Shown here: positions 52,084-60,672 of the stretch, one piece after another
How positions within the stretch are numbered: the first letter of the stretch is position 1
Layout of the letters: every line of letters begins with the position of its first letter
Origin: Rhodanobacter sp. C03
GTDB lineage: Bacteria > Pseudomonadota > Gammaproteobacteria > Xanthomonadales > Rhodanobacteraceae
Direction: 5' to 3'
DNA: 64,000 nucleotides
NCBI RefSeq assembly: GCF_002001175.1
Contig: NZ_MUNT01000004.1
Span: 1-64,000, forward strand
Translations under genes and position numbers: made by a program
The notes under the pieces: model-generated
What the model was told of the DNA's origin: nothing
The model's input: the letters and a program-made list of their open reading frames with translations, nothing else
The model's database searches: none

Positions 52084-52713
52084 ATGGCAGCGCGTGACGC
52101 CTTGCAGGCTCGGCTGGAACAAGGCATCGCCACCTTGGGACTCACCCTGCCGGCTGAGGCGGTACCACGGCTGCTCGACTATCAGGCCTTGCTGGAACGC
52201 TGGAATGCGGCCTACAACCTCACCGCCGTGCGCGATCCGGCGGAAATGATCACCCGCCACCTGCTCGATTCGCTGGCGATCCTGCCGTATGTGCAAGGCG
52301 CCACGCTGGCCGACCTCGGCACCGGACCGGGCCTCCCCGGCATTCCGCTGGCGATCGCCGCGCCGGGGCGCGAGATTCTGCTGGTTGATTCCAATGGCAA
52401 GAAGGTGCGCTTCCTGCGCGAGGCGATCCGTGCGCTCAAGCTCGAAGGTGTGCGCGCCGTGCAGTCGAGGGTGGAAGACATCGAGGGCCAGTACGACTGC
52501 GTCACCGCGCGTGCGTTTGCCAGTCTCGCCGACATGCTCGGTTGGGGCGGCCATCTGCTGGCGCCGGGCGGGATCTGGCTGGCGATGAAGGGCAAGCGGC
52601 CGGATGACGAGTTGGCGGGCATCCCGGCGGGGTTCGTGGTGCGTAGTACGCATGAACTGGCGGTGCCGGGCTTGCCGGCCGAGCGTCATCTGCTGGTGCT
52701 CGGTCGCGTTTGA
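52084..52713 (+). CDS. rsmG: 16S rRNA (guanine527-N7)-methyltransferase RsmG
   Basis: Methylates G527 of 16S rRNA with S-adenosylmethionine (209 residues). It has YQALLERWNAAYNLTAVRDPAEMITRHLLDSL, then the SAM motif LADLGTGPGLPGIPLAIAAP and DSNGKKVRFLREAIRALKL, all typical of RsmG (GidB). GAGGAAG precedes the ATG at 52084. Usually rsmG is next to mnmG and parA; here mnmG is missing in front, and a GH1 gene and a transport-ATPase gene lie between rsmG and parA. Confidence 0.95.
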   Translation: MAARDALQARLEQGIATLGLTLPAEAVPRLLDYQALLERWNAAYNLTAVRDPAEMITRHLLDSLAILPYVQGATLADLGTGPGLPGIPLAIAAPGREILLVDSNGKKVRFLREAIRALKLEGVRAVQSRVEDIEGQYDCVTARAFASLADMLGWGGHLLAPGGIWLAMKGKRPDDELAGIPAGFVVRSTHELAVPGLPAERHLLVLGRV

Positions 52714-52724
52714 TCTGAAACGCG

Positions 52725-54080
52725 TTATTCGTCCAGCACGCAGCCGTTGCTCTCGATCACCTGCGCATACAGCTTCGCGCTGGCCTTGGGCGTGCGCTGC
52801 TGGGTGGCGAAGTCGACGTGGTACAGCCCGAAGCGCTTGGAGAAACCCAGCGACCACTCCAGGTTGTCCATCAACGACCAGGCGTAATAACCCTTCAGGT
52901 TCACTCCGGCGTCGATCGCGCGGTGCAGCGCCTTGAGGTGCTTGCGCAGATAGCCGGTGCGCAGTGGATCGTCGAGCACGCCGTTCTCGGCCACCGGCGG
53001 ATCGTAGAAAGCGGAACCGTTTTCGGTGATGTACAGCGGGATGTCGCCATAGCGCTGCTTGAACCAGGTCAACGTGTCAGTGAGGCCTTGCTCGAACACT
53101 TCCCATCCAGTCTCGGTATGGGTCCGGTTCGGCTGGCGCACCGGCACGGCCTTCAGCGGATACGCCTTCGGGTCGTGCTTCACGACAGCGCGGGTGTAGT
53201 AATTGATGCCGACGTAATCCACTTTCTGGTTCGTCAGTTTGAAATCATCCTGCGGAAAATCCGGCCACGCTTCGCCGAAGATTTCCTGCAGCTCGGGCGG
53301 GTAGCTGCCAAGCAGCGCCGGATCGGCGAACTGCTGGTTCATGTAGGCGTGCGCGCGACGGGTCGCGGCGAGATCCTCGGCGCTGTCCGAATGCGGATAT
53401 TTCGGCTCGATGTTGAACACCACGCCGATCTCGTGCTTGCCGTGCGCGCGATACGCCTGGATGCCGGCGCCGCTGGCGCGCATCAGGTTGTGCGCAGCGA
53501 TCGGCGCCTCGAACTTGTTGCGATGACCCGGCGCCAGCGCACCGTGCAGGTAGCCGCCATCGGTGACCACCCACGGCTCGTTGAGGGTGGACCAGCGCGG
53601 CACACGGTCATCCAGCGCCTTGAACATCACCTCGGCGTATTCGGCGAACCAGTGTGCGATGTCGCGGTTGAGCCAGCCGCCGCGGTCGTCCAGTGCGGCC
53701 GGCAGATCCCAGTGGAACAGCGTGGCGTTCGGCGCGATGCCGTTTTCCAGCAGTTCGTCGACCAGTCGCGAATAGAAGTCCAACCCCTTCGGGTTGATCC
53801 GACCGGTGCCTTCGGGCAGTACGCGCGCCCAGTTGATGCTGAAGCGGTAACCCTGCAGGCCCAGCGCCTTCATCAGCTGCACGTCGTCCTTGTAGCGGCG
53901 GTAGTGATCGCAGGCGACATCGCCGGTATCGCCGTTGACCATCATGCCCGGCGTATGCGCGAAGCGCTGCCAGATGCTGGGGCCGGCACCATCGGCCAGC
54001 GGCGAGCCTTCGATCTGATAGGCCGAAGTGGCAGCGCCCCAGTGGAAGCCGTCTGGAAAGCGGAAACTGCGGCGTGTCAT
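52725..54080 (-). CDS. GH1 beta-glucosidase
   Basis: A cytoplasmic family-1 glycoside hydrolase of 451 residues (no signal peptide). It starts with FRFPDGFHWGAATSAYQIEG. The acid/base Glu is in STLNEPW (about residue 166) and the nucleophile Glu in YITENGSAFYD (about 353). GWEVFEQGLTDTLTWFKQRYG and YYAWSLMDNLEWSLGFSKRFGLYHVDF are also conserved. GGGAGCACC stands before the ATG. It is divergent from the transport ATPase gene with a LacI-type operator between them, so it likely hydrolyses the sugar imported by the same system. Confidence 0.95.
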   Translation of the reverse strand: MTRRSFRFPDGFHWGAATSAYQIEGSPLADGAGPSIWQRFAHTPGMMVNGDTGDVACDHYRRYKDDVQLMKALGLQGYRFSINWARVLPEGTGRINPKGLDFYSRLVDELLENGIAPNATLFHWDLPAALDDRGGWLNRDIAHWFAEYAEVMFKALDDRVPRWSTLNEPWVVTDGGYLHGALAPGHRNKFEAPIAAHNLMRASGAGIQAYRAHGKHEIGVVFNIEPKYPHSDSAEDLAATRRAHAYMNQQFADPALLGSYPPELQEIFGEAWPDFPQDDFKLTNQKVDYVGINYYTRAVVKHDPKAYPLKAVPVRQPNRTHTETGWEVFEQGLTDTLTWFKQRYGDIPLYITENGSAFYDPPVAENGVLDDPLRTGYLRKHLKALHRAIDAGVNLKGYYAWSLMDNLEWSLGFSKRFGLYHVDFATQQRTPKASAKLYAQVIESNGCVLDE

Positions 54081-54108
54081 GGTGCTCCCTGCAACTCGAA
54101 GTGCTTGA

Positions 54109-54122
54109 TGTAAACGATTACG
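54109..54122. promoter_or_regulatory. LacI-type operator between the GH1 and transport-ATPase genes
   Basis: TGTAAACGATTACG is a near-palindrome around a central CG. On the minus strand it reads CGTAATCGTTTACA, matching the site in front of the LacI gene at 13 of 14 bases. Its place in a 134-bp divergent gap would let one repressor control both genes. Confidence 0.65.
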
Positions 54123-54214
54123 CGGGCAGAATAGCCCAATGCCCCGCCGCTGTGCAGACAAGCGCATGCTCCGGCGAGGGCGGGCCATCGTGGCCAACTG
54201 CACCGGAGATGTCG

Positions 54215-55306
54215 ATGGCCGCCGTACGCCTGGATCAGCTGCGCAAGGTCTACCCGAACGGCAACGTCGGTGTGGCCGGGGCCAGCTTCGCTATCGCCGA
54301 TGGCGAACTGCTGGTGCTGGTGGGGCCTTCCGGCTGTGGCAAGACCACCTTGCTTCGGATGATCGCCGGGCTGGAAACGATAAGTGGGGGCACCCTCAGC
54401 ATCGATGGTCGGGTGGTCAACGAGGTGGCGCCGAAGGATCGCGACATCGCCATGGTGTTCCAGAACTATGCGCTGTACCCGCACATGACGGTGGCCGAGA
54501 ACCTCGGCTTCGGCCTGAAGCTGCGTGGGCACAAGCAGGCCGACATCGATCAGCGGGTGGCTGCGGCGGCGAAGACATTGGAGCTGGAGGCGCGGCTCAG
54601 CTCGCGTCCGGCGGCACTGTCCGGTGGACAGCGTCAGCGCGTGGCGCTGGGTCGGGCGCTGGTGCGCGACCCCAAGGTCTTCCTGCTGGACGAACCGCTG
54701 TCCAATCTGGACGCCAAGCTGCGGCTGTCGATGCGGGTGGAGATCGCGCGGCTGCATCGCCAGCTCAAGGCCACCATGATCTACGTCACCCACGACCAGA
54801 TCGAGGCAATGACGTTGGGGCAGCGCATCGTGGTGCTCGATGGCGGGGTGATCCAGCAGATCGACACGCCGATGAATCTTTACGGGAAACCCGCCAACCT
54901 GTTCGTCGCCGGTTTCGTCGGCAGTCCGGCGATGAACCTGCTGTCCGGCACGCTGCGCCACGATCGCGGCTGGGTGCTGGCCACCGCACACGGCGATATC
55001 GTGCTGGGTGAACCACCACAGGCATCGGCCTGGGAACCGTGGCGCGACCGTAAGGTGGTGCTGGGGATCCGCCCGGAGGATCTGCAGCCGCGGGACGCCA
55101 GCGATGCCGCATTCAGCGCCCAGCTGGAGGTGCTGGAGCCGGTCGGCAACGAGATTTTCCTCAACCTGCGCCATGGTGCGCAGGCGCTGGTTTCACGGGT
55201 GTCGCCGCGGGCCTTGCCCGAGCCGGGCAGCACGGTACCGCTGGGTTTGGTGGCGCCGCGGCTGCACCTGTTCGATGCCGCCAGCGGCGCGCGGATCGAC
55301 GCCTGA
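54215..55306 (+). CDS. MsmK/UgpC-type ABC transporter ATPase for sugar import
   Basis: A CUT1 motor subunit of 363 residues. Walker A GPSGCGKTT is at 37-45, the signature LSGGQRQRVALGRAL near 134, and Walker B VFLLDEPLSNLDAKLR near 154. The TOBE/regulatory C-terminal half begins around GTLRHDRGW and has VVLGIRPEDLQPRD. GGAG sits 6 bases before the ATG at 54215. Such ATPases often serve several permeases; here it is the only sugar ATPase in the window and shares an operator with the LacI gene of the locus, so it probably drives the permeases at 40433-42138. Confidence 0.94.
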   Translation: MAAVRLDQLRKVYPNGNVGVAGASFAIADGELLVLVGPSGCGKTTLLRMIAGLETISGGTLSIDGRVVNEVAPKDRDIAMVFQNYALYPHMTVAENLGFGLKLRGHKQADIDQRVAAAAKTLELEARLSSRPAALSGGQRQRVALGRALVRDPKVFLLDEPLSNLDAKLRLSMRVEIARLHRQLKATMIYVTHDQIEAMTLGQRIVVLDGGVIQQIDTPMNLYGKPANLFVAGFVGSPAMNLLSGTLRHDRGWVLATAHGDIVLGEPPQASAWEPWRDRKVVLGIRPEDLQPRDASDAAFSAQLEVLEPVGNEIFLNLRHGAQALVSRVSPRALPEPGSTVPLGLVAPRLHLFDAASGARIDA

Positions 55307-55375
55307 GGGCGGCCGGCACTCGGCGGAGTGAGGCATTACACTAAACCCTCTCCTGCGTACGGTAGCTATCCATCC

Positions 55376-56245
55376 ATGGCCCGCATCATCGCTGTCGCCA
55401 ACCAGAAAGGCGGCGTCGGCAAGACCACCACTGCCGTCAATCTCGCCGCTGCGCTGGCCGCCGCGAAGCGCAAGGTATTGCTGGTCGACCTGGATCCGCA
55501 GGGCAATGCGACGATGGCCTCGGGCATCAACAAGCGCGATGCCAAGCCGGGTGGTTGTGAGGTGCTGCTGGAGGAAGTGGAGATCAGCGCGGCGATCGTG
55601 CCGACCGATGCGCATTACGACCTGCTGCCGGGCAACGGCGATCTCACCGCCGCCGAGCTGAAGCTGATGGATGCGCTGGCGCGCGAGCACCGGCTGAAGG
55701 AATTGCTGGCGAAGATCTCGGCGAACTACCACACCATCCTGATCGATTGCCCGCCGTCGCTGAACCTGCTCACCCTGAATGCGCTGACGGCTGCCGATGG
55801 CGTGCTGATCCCGGTGCAATGCGAGTACTTCGCGCTGGAGGGTCTGTCCAGCCTGCTGGACACGGTCAAGGCGGTACGTCACCGGTTGAATCCAACGCTG
55901 GAGATCGAGGGCCTGCTGCGCACCATGTACGACGTGCGCAACAACCTCGGCAACGAGGTCTCCGCCCAGCTCACCCAGCATTTCGGCGACAAGGTGCTGC
56001 GTTCGATCATCCCGCGCAACGTGCGCCTGGCCGAGGCGCCCAGCCACGGGCAGCCGATCCATCTTTACGACCGCAGTTCGCGTGGAGCGATTGCCTACAT
56101 CGGTCTGGCCGGCGAAATCATCCGGCGCGAGCGTGCGCTGACCCGCACCGATCCGGTCGAAGACATTGAACCGCCCGCGGCAGCACCCGCGCACGGCGAC
56201 AGCGGCCCGACGCTCAAGGCGCCGGCCGCCAACCATCAGGAATAA
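55376..56245 (+). CDS. parA: Chromosome-partitioning ATPase ParA (Soj)
   Basis: A deviant-Walker ATPase of 289 residues that moves ParB-parS complexes. The motif KGGVGKTTTAVNLAAALA is at 11-28, then VLLVDLDPQGNATMASGI, the IDCPPSLNLLTLNALTAAD motif, and VRNNLGNEVSAQLTQHFGDKV. The C-terminal 30 residues are an unconserved Pro/Ala tail. The start at 55376 gives MARIIAVANQ; the frame to 55328 is longer than the family. parB follows after only three bases. Confidence 0.95.
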   Translation: MARIIAVANQKGGVGKTTTAVNLAAALAAAKRKVLLVDLDPQGNATMASGINKRDAKPGGCEVLLEEVEISAAIVPTDAHYDLLPGNGDLTAAELKLMDALAREHRLKELLAKISANYHTILIDCPPSLNLLTLNALTAADGVLIPVQCEYFALEGLSSLLDTVKAVRHRLNPTLEIEGLLRTMYDVRNNLGNEVSAQLTQHFGDKVLRSIIPRNVRLAEAPSHGQPIHLYDRSSRGAIAYIGLAGEIIRRERALTRTDPVEDIEPPAAAPAHGDSGPTLKAPAANHQE

Positions 56246-56248
56246 AGC

Positions 56249-57118
56249 ATGGCTGCTGCGAAGAAACGTGGATTGGGACGTGGGCTCGATGCCCTGCTTG
56301 GCGGCGACGGCGAGGCCTCGCCGTCGGTGATCGCGCAGGAAGGCGAGCTGCGCATGCTGCCGATCCAGCAGATCCAGCCGGGCAAGTATCAGCCGCGCCG
56401 GCACTGGAACGACGAGGCGCTGGACGAACTGGCCGCGTCGATCAAGGCGCAGGGTGTGATCCAGCCGGTGGTGGTGCGCGAACTCGGCAAGAACAGCTAC
56501 GAGCTGATCGCCGGTGAACGCCGCTGGCGCGCCGCGCAGCGTGCCCAGTTGGGCGAGATTCCGGCGCTGATCAAGAAAGTGTCCGAAGAAGCCGTGCCGG
56601 CGATGGCACTCATCGAAAACATTCAGCGCCAGGACCTCACTCCGCTGGAAGAAGCCGATGCGTTGAAGCGCCTGATCGACGACTTCGACCTCACCCACCA
56701 GCAGGCCGCCGACGCGGTCGGCCGCTCGCGCGCATCCGTGTCGAACATGCTGCGGCTCACCGAGATGCCGGAATCGATCAAGCGGCTTCTCGACGAAGGC
56801 AAGCTGGAAATGGGCCACGCCCGCTGCCTGCTGACCCTGCCCGAGCACGATGCCGAAAGGCTGGCGCTGGAAGCGGCGCGCCACGGCTGGAGCGTGCGCG
56901 AGCTGGAAGAAGCCGCGCGCCGTGCGCAGCAGGCGCCGAAGGGCAAGGCGAAGAGCACGCCGTCGCGCGATGCCAACATCGCCGATCTGGAGCGCCAGCT
57001 CAGCGAACGCTTTGCCACCCGCGTCGAACTGGCACAGGGTCGTGGCAGCCGCGGCAAGCTGGTGATCCACTACCACAGCAACGATGAGCTGGAAGGGATT
57101 CTCGGCAAGATCCGCTGA
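56249..57118 (+). CDS. parB: Chromosome-partitioning protein ParB (Spo0J)
   Basis: The parS-binding CTPase clamp of 289 residues. It begins KKRGLGRGLDALLGG (the ParA-activating N-terminus). The CTP-binding ParB/Srx domain has ELIAGERRWRAAQRAQ with the GERRxR motif and PAMALIENIQRQDLTPLEEA. The HTH part has LTHQQAADAVGRSRASVSNMLRL, and the dimerisation domain is C-terminal. Its targets should be the two TGTTCCACGTGGAACA sites in recF, about 51 kb away in this window. No parS copy was noticed near parAB itself. Confidence 0.96.
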   Translation: MAAAKKRGLGRGLDALLGGDGEASPSVIAQEGELRMLPIQQIQPGKYQPRRHWNDEALDELAASIKAQGVIQPVVVRELGKNSYELIAGERRWRAAQRAQLGEIPALIKKVSEEAVPAMALIENIQRQDLTPLEEADALKRLIDDFDLTHQQAADAVGRSRASVSNMLRLTEMPESIKRLLDEGKLEMGHARCLLTLPEHDAERLALEAARHGWSVRELEEAARRAQQAPKGKAKSTPSRDANIADLERQLSERFATRVELAQGRGSRGKLVIHYHSNDELEGILGKIR

Positions 57119-57136
57119 GGCTCTGAAGCTTTGCAT

Positions 57137-57158
57137 CCTCCCCTCCAAGCAGGGGAGG
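57137..57158. terminator. Stem-loop after parB
   Basis: CCTCCCCT pairs with AGGGGAGG around a 6-base loop, 18 bases after the parB stop. There is no U-tract, so it is either a Rho-dependent end or an RNA-stabilising hairpin. Confidence 0.4.
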
Positions 57159-57260
57159 AGCGGTCAGTGCTGTCGGAGGAAGCGCGCTCAGCCGCTTGGC
57201 ATTAAACTGCACTCCTGCTGCGTCGAATGCAGCCGTTGCCCCTGCTGAAAGGCTTCCCCC

Positions 57261-57977
57261 ATGCCGCAACTTTCCGTCGTCGTCCCCGTTTTCAACGAGC
57301 GCGACAATATCCCGCCGCTGCTTGCCGAAATCGCCACCGCCCTGCGTGGCAAGGTCGATTACGAAGTCATCTACATCGATGACGACTCCAGCGACGACAG
57401 TCGCGCGGTGCTGGGTGCACAGAAGGCCGTGCACCCGGAATTGCGCGTGCTGCACCATGTCACCCGCAGCGGACAGAGCACCGCGGTCTGGAACGGCGTG
57501 CGCGAAGCCAAGTCACCGTGGATCGCCACACTCGATGGCGACGGCCAGAACGATCCGGCGGATATTCCGAAGCTGCTCGCCGCGCGCGATACCGCCGTCG
57601 CCGAAGCGCGGCTGTTCGCCGGCTGGCGCACCACCCGGCGCGACAGCTTCAACAAGCGGATCTCCTCGAAGATCGCCAACGCGGTGCGCTCGCGCATGCT
57701 GCGCGATGCCACGCCGGATACCGGTTGCGGCTTGAAGCTGTTCGATCGTGAGGTGTTCCTGCGCCTGCCCTACTTCGATCACATGCACCGCTACCTGCCG
57801 GCATTGGTCAAGCGCGCCGGCTTCCAGAGCCAGAGCGTGCCGGTGGGTCATCGCCCGCGCACCGCCGGCGTGTCCAAGTACGGCATGCTCGATCGGCTTT
57901 GGGTCGGCTTGGCCGACCTGCGTGGCGTGGCGTGGCTGATGCGTCGTGGCAAGGTGACCCAGGTCGAAGAGCTCTGA
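57261..57977 (+). CDS. Glycosyltransferase family 2 (dolichyl/polyprenyl-phosphate sugar transferase type)
   Basis: A GT-A fold transferase of 238 residues without membrane helices. It starts LSVVVPVFNERDNIPPLLAEI and carries the metal-binding pattern IATLDGDGQNDPADIPKLL. DTGCGLKLFDREVFLRLPYF and HRYLPALVKRAGFQSQSVPVGHRPRTAGVSKYG are typical of DPM1- and ArnC-like enzymes, which pass a sugar to a lipid phosphate. The donor sugar is not evident. It stands alone after parB with no lipid-A genes next to it. Confidence 0.88.
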   Translation: MPQLSVVVPVFNERDNIPPLLAEIATALRGKVDYEVIYIDDDSSDDSRAVLGAQKAVHPELRVLHHVTRSGQSTAVWNGVREAKSPWIATLDGDGQNDPADIPKLLAARDTAVAEARLFAGWRTTRRDSFNKRISSKIANAVRSRMLRDATPDTGCGLKLFDREVFLRLPYFDHMHRYLPALVKRAGFQSQSVPVGHRPRTAGVSKYGMLDRLWVGLADLRGVAWLMRRGKVTQVEEL

Positions 57978-58056
57978 GTCGAGGAACTCTGATCCATATC
58001 ACGCCGGACTGATCCGGTCGTCGTATGCTGGGAATCTTCCGTTTGAGAGATCGCCC

Positions 58057-58425
58057 ATGAGCATCGTCATCAAGCGCGTCTACGAACCGGCCGCGAAGGC
58101 CGACGGTTACCGCGTGTTGATCGACCGGCTATGGCCGCGCGGGTTGAAGAAGGAAGCGGTGCCGCTGGATCAGTGGGCGAAGGAGCTGGCGCCATCCACC
58201 GCGTTGCGCCAGTGGTTCGGGCACGAGCCGGCACGCTGGGATGGCTTCCGGCATCGCTACGCCACCGAGCTGGATGCGCTGGCCGAGCACTGGCGCCCGC
58301 TGGCCGAGCGCGCGGCACGGCACGTGGTCACCCTGCTCTACGGTGCGCGCGACGAGGAACACAACAACGCCGTCGCGCTGAAGGCCTATCTGGAAAACTG
58401 GTTGCACTCGCACGGCCCGCGTTGA
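58057..58425 (+). CDS. DUF488 family protein (YeaO-like)
   Basis: A 122-residue protein with the DUF488 pattern: IVIKRVYEPAAKADGYRVLIDRLWPRGLKKEAVPLDQW, then WFGHEPARWDGFRHRY and VTLLYGARDEEHNNAVALKAYL. The RLWPRG and DEEHN motifs are invariant in the family, but the biochemical function is not established. It is convergent with the patatin-like gene, with 22 bases between the stops. Confidence 0.9.
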   Translation: MSIVIKRVYEPAAKADGYRVLIDRLWPRGLKKEAVPLDQWAKELAPSTALRQWFGHEPARWDGFRHRYATELDALAEHWRPLAERAARHVVTLLYGARDEEHNNAVALKAYLENWLHSHGPR

Positions 58426-58447
58426 GACCGTCGAACCCGTATGCGGT

Positions 58448-59401
58448 CTAGGGTTGGCGCTGTGGCGTCGCCGACTTCGACCAGTGCGCCAGCGCCTCGC
58501 GCGTCTGTTCGCGACCGCGTTCGATCAGCTCGCGGGCACGGTAGAACTCATACGCGGTGGATACGTTGCGCGGCAGCTGGATCAGCAGGTCCGGCTCGTA
58601 CGCGGCCAGACGCAGGCGCGAGAGGTTCGCCTGCATCAGGTCCATCGACTGGTTGAGCAGATCCCAGGCACCCGGCTCGCGTGGCTTGCCTTCGCTGTGC
58701 GGCAGCAGTCGGCCGAAGAATTCGCCGAGACGGTGACGATAGCTGGTCTCGTCCACGGGCTCGTCGTCAGTGGCCGTCACGACTGGCGCCAGCTGTGCCG
58801 GACCATCCATGCTGACCGCGAACAGGTAGTCGGCCGGATCGCGAATCAGCGGCGTGACCGGTACCGGATTCAGCAGCGCGCCGTCGAGCAGTCGGCGCCC
58901 GTCGACCGTATACGGACGGAACACCGTCGGGATCGAGATCGAGGCGCGGATCGCATCGAACAGCGAGCCGCGGGTCAGCCATACCTCACGCTCGCGATCG
59001 AGGTCGGTGGCCACCGCGGTGAAGGCGAGCGGCAGTTCCTGGATGCAGACGTCGCCGATCAATTCACGCAACGTACCGATGATTTTCTCGCCCTTGATCA
59101 GGCCGCCACCGGAAAACGTCCAGTCGAGCAACTTGAACACGTCGAGCCTGGCCAACGTGCAGGCCCAGTCGCGATACACATCGAGCTTGCCCATCGCATA
59201 TACGCCACCGATCAAGGCGCCCATCGAAGTGCCGGCAATCGCGGTGATCTGGAATCCCTGCGCCTCGATCTCCTCGATCACGCCGATATGCGCCAGCCCC
59301 TTCGCGCCACCAGCGCCGAGTGCCAGCGCCACGGTGGGCTTGCGTGGCGTAACGGCGTCGGCCGGTGCGGCGCTGGTTTCGGCGATATCGGTATGGCTCA
59401 T
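58448..59401 (-). CDS. Patatin-like phospholipase (RssA-like)
   Basis: A serine hydrolase of 317 residues with a Ser-Asp dyad. The oxyanion loop is LALGAGGAKGLAHIGVI, the nucleophile Ser 59 is in AGTSMGALIGG, and the Asp is in RRLLDGALLNPVP. It resembles the RssA/YchK group rather than secreted ExoU toxins; no signal peptide is seen. The start at 59401 is 13 bases after the stop of the WYL regulator gene, so the two share an mRNA. Confidence 0.9.
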   Translation of the reverse strand: MSHTDIAETSAAPADAVTPRKPTVALALGAGGAKGLAHIGVIEEIEAQGFQITAIAGTSMGALIGGVYAMGKLDVYRDWACTLARLDVFKLLDWTFSGGGLIKGEKIIGTLRELIGDVCIQELPLAFTAVATDLDREREVWLTRGSLFDAIRASISIPTVFRPYTVDGRRLLDGALLNPVPVTPLIRDPADYLFAVSMDGPAQLAPVVTATDDEPVDETSYRHRLGEFFGRLLPHSEGKPREPGAWDLLNQSMDLMQANLSRLRLAAYEPDLLIQLPRNVSTAYEFYRARELIERGREQTREALAHWSKSATPQRQP

Positions 59402-59414
59402 CGTGGAGGCCGGC

Positions 59415-60398
59415 TCATGCCAATGTCTGCTGGTAACCGCCCAGTGCCAGCTGCAGCAGGATCTTCATTTCCTCGCGCAGCGGCAGCGGCGCCACCACCT
59501 CCGCATCCGGGCCGTACTTGAGCACGTCCATCAGCAGCTCCTTGGAATTGGAGTAGGGCACTTTCAGCTCGTAGCGGCCATCGGGCAGCCATTCGCCTTT
59601 CTGCTGCGAATGCCAGTGTTCGTCGGCGACCCAGCGTGCGGCATGCGGCGAGAAGCGCAGGGTCGCCCACGCCTTCGGTTTGCCGGCGAAGATGCCGTAG
59701 CTGGAGGCGAGCAGTTCGTTGAGATCATTTTCGCCGACATCGATCGCCGCGGCGTCCAACGCATGCGCCTCGGCGATGCGATCCACCGCGAAACTGCGCA
59801 ATGCCTCGCGGTCGTGATCCCACACGTCGAGGTACCAGTTGTCGCGGTAATGGGTCAGCCGCTGCGGCGACACGGTGCGGTGGCTGTCGGCATTGGTGGT
59901 GCGCGCGCGGTAGCGGAAGCGCAGCTGCTTCCGCTCCAGCACCGCACCAGCGACGATGCGGAACACCTGCTGATCCAGCTTGCGTTCGCCCCATGGAATC
60001 ACCCGGATGCGCTCGATCGGCAGCGCCTTGCCGCTGCCCTGATCGGACAACAGCCCCTCGATACGCGCCTTGAACGGCGCCAGCGCACCGGCCAGCACGC
60101 CGGGACCGGAACGGCTGATCAGCTCGTTCAAAGCCAGCAGTGCGGACAACTCGTCGGAGGTCAGCCACAGTCCCGGCAGCTCGAAGCGCTCGCCTTCGCC
60201 GACCTCGTAACGGAATGCGGCCTGCTCGCCGCCGGCACTTTCGATCGGTGCCCGCAGCGCGTCGCGCAGAAACGCGATATCGCGATACAACGTGGCGCGC
60301 GAGCACTCGAGTTCACCCAACAGGCGCGACAGCGGAACCGGGTAGTGCGCCGATTTCAGCAAACGGTGCAGGCTCAGTATGCGTTCGTAACGATCCAT
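59415..60398 (-). CDS. YafY-type WYL-domain transcriptional regulator
   Basis: A DNA-binding regulator of 327 residues. The N-terminal winged helix-turn-helix is MDRYERILSLHRLLKSAHYPVPLSRLLGELECSRATLYRDIAFLRD. The WYL domain contains LRFRYRARTTNADSHRTVSPQRLTHYRDNWYLDVWDHDREALRSFAVDRI, and a WCX-like C-terminal domain follows. WYL domains sense ligands, often nucleic-acid-like, and are common in defence and stress control. Here it sits immediately before the patatin-like gene, which may be its partner or target. Confidence 0.92.
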   Translation of the reverse strand: MDRYERILSLHRLLKSAHYPVPLSRLLGELECSRATLYRDIAFLRDALRAPIESAGGEQAAFRYEVGEGERFELPGLWLTSDELSALLALNELISRSGPGVLAGALAPFKARIEGLLSDQGSGKALPIERIRVIPWGERKLDQQVFRIVAGAVLERKQLRFRYRARTTNADSHRTVSPQRLTHYRDNWYLDVWDHDREALRSFAVDRIAEAHALDAAAIDVGENDLNELLASSYGIFAGKPKAWATLRFSPHAARWVADEHWHSQQKGEWLPDGRYELKVPYSNSKELLMDVLKYGPDAEVVAPLPLREEMKILLQLALGGYQQTLA

Positions 60399-60672
60399 GG
60401 ATTCGGCGGCATATCGTGGGGAAGGGCGCTATGTAGCATGGTGGCGGCCCGAGGTGGCCGCAAGTCGTGCCCTTGCGCCACGAGCGTTGGGCTGCCGGGT
60501 GTACTCGCGAATGCCGGGACCATGCTTGCATATCAAGCACACCTGCCAATGGCGCGACCTGCCAAGCTGAAATCACCGGGCAGCCTGAACCGCGCTGCCA
60601 TGCCGTTCATTGGGTGTTCAAGCCAAATCGTTAAGGTACGCATCACTATTAATTAACAAATGGACTGCCCCG

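Noticed and set aside
55193-57148. 651-codon minus-strand frame opposite parA and parB
   Set aside because: Antisense shadow; parA and parB are clear on the other strand.
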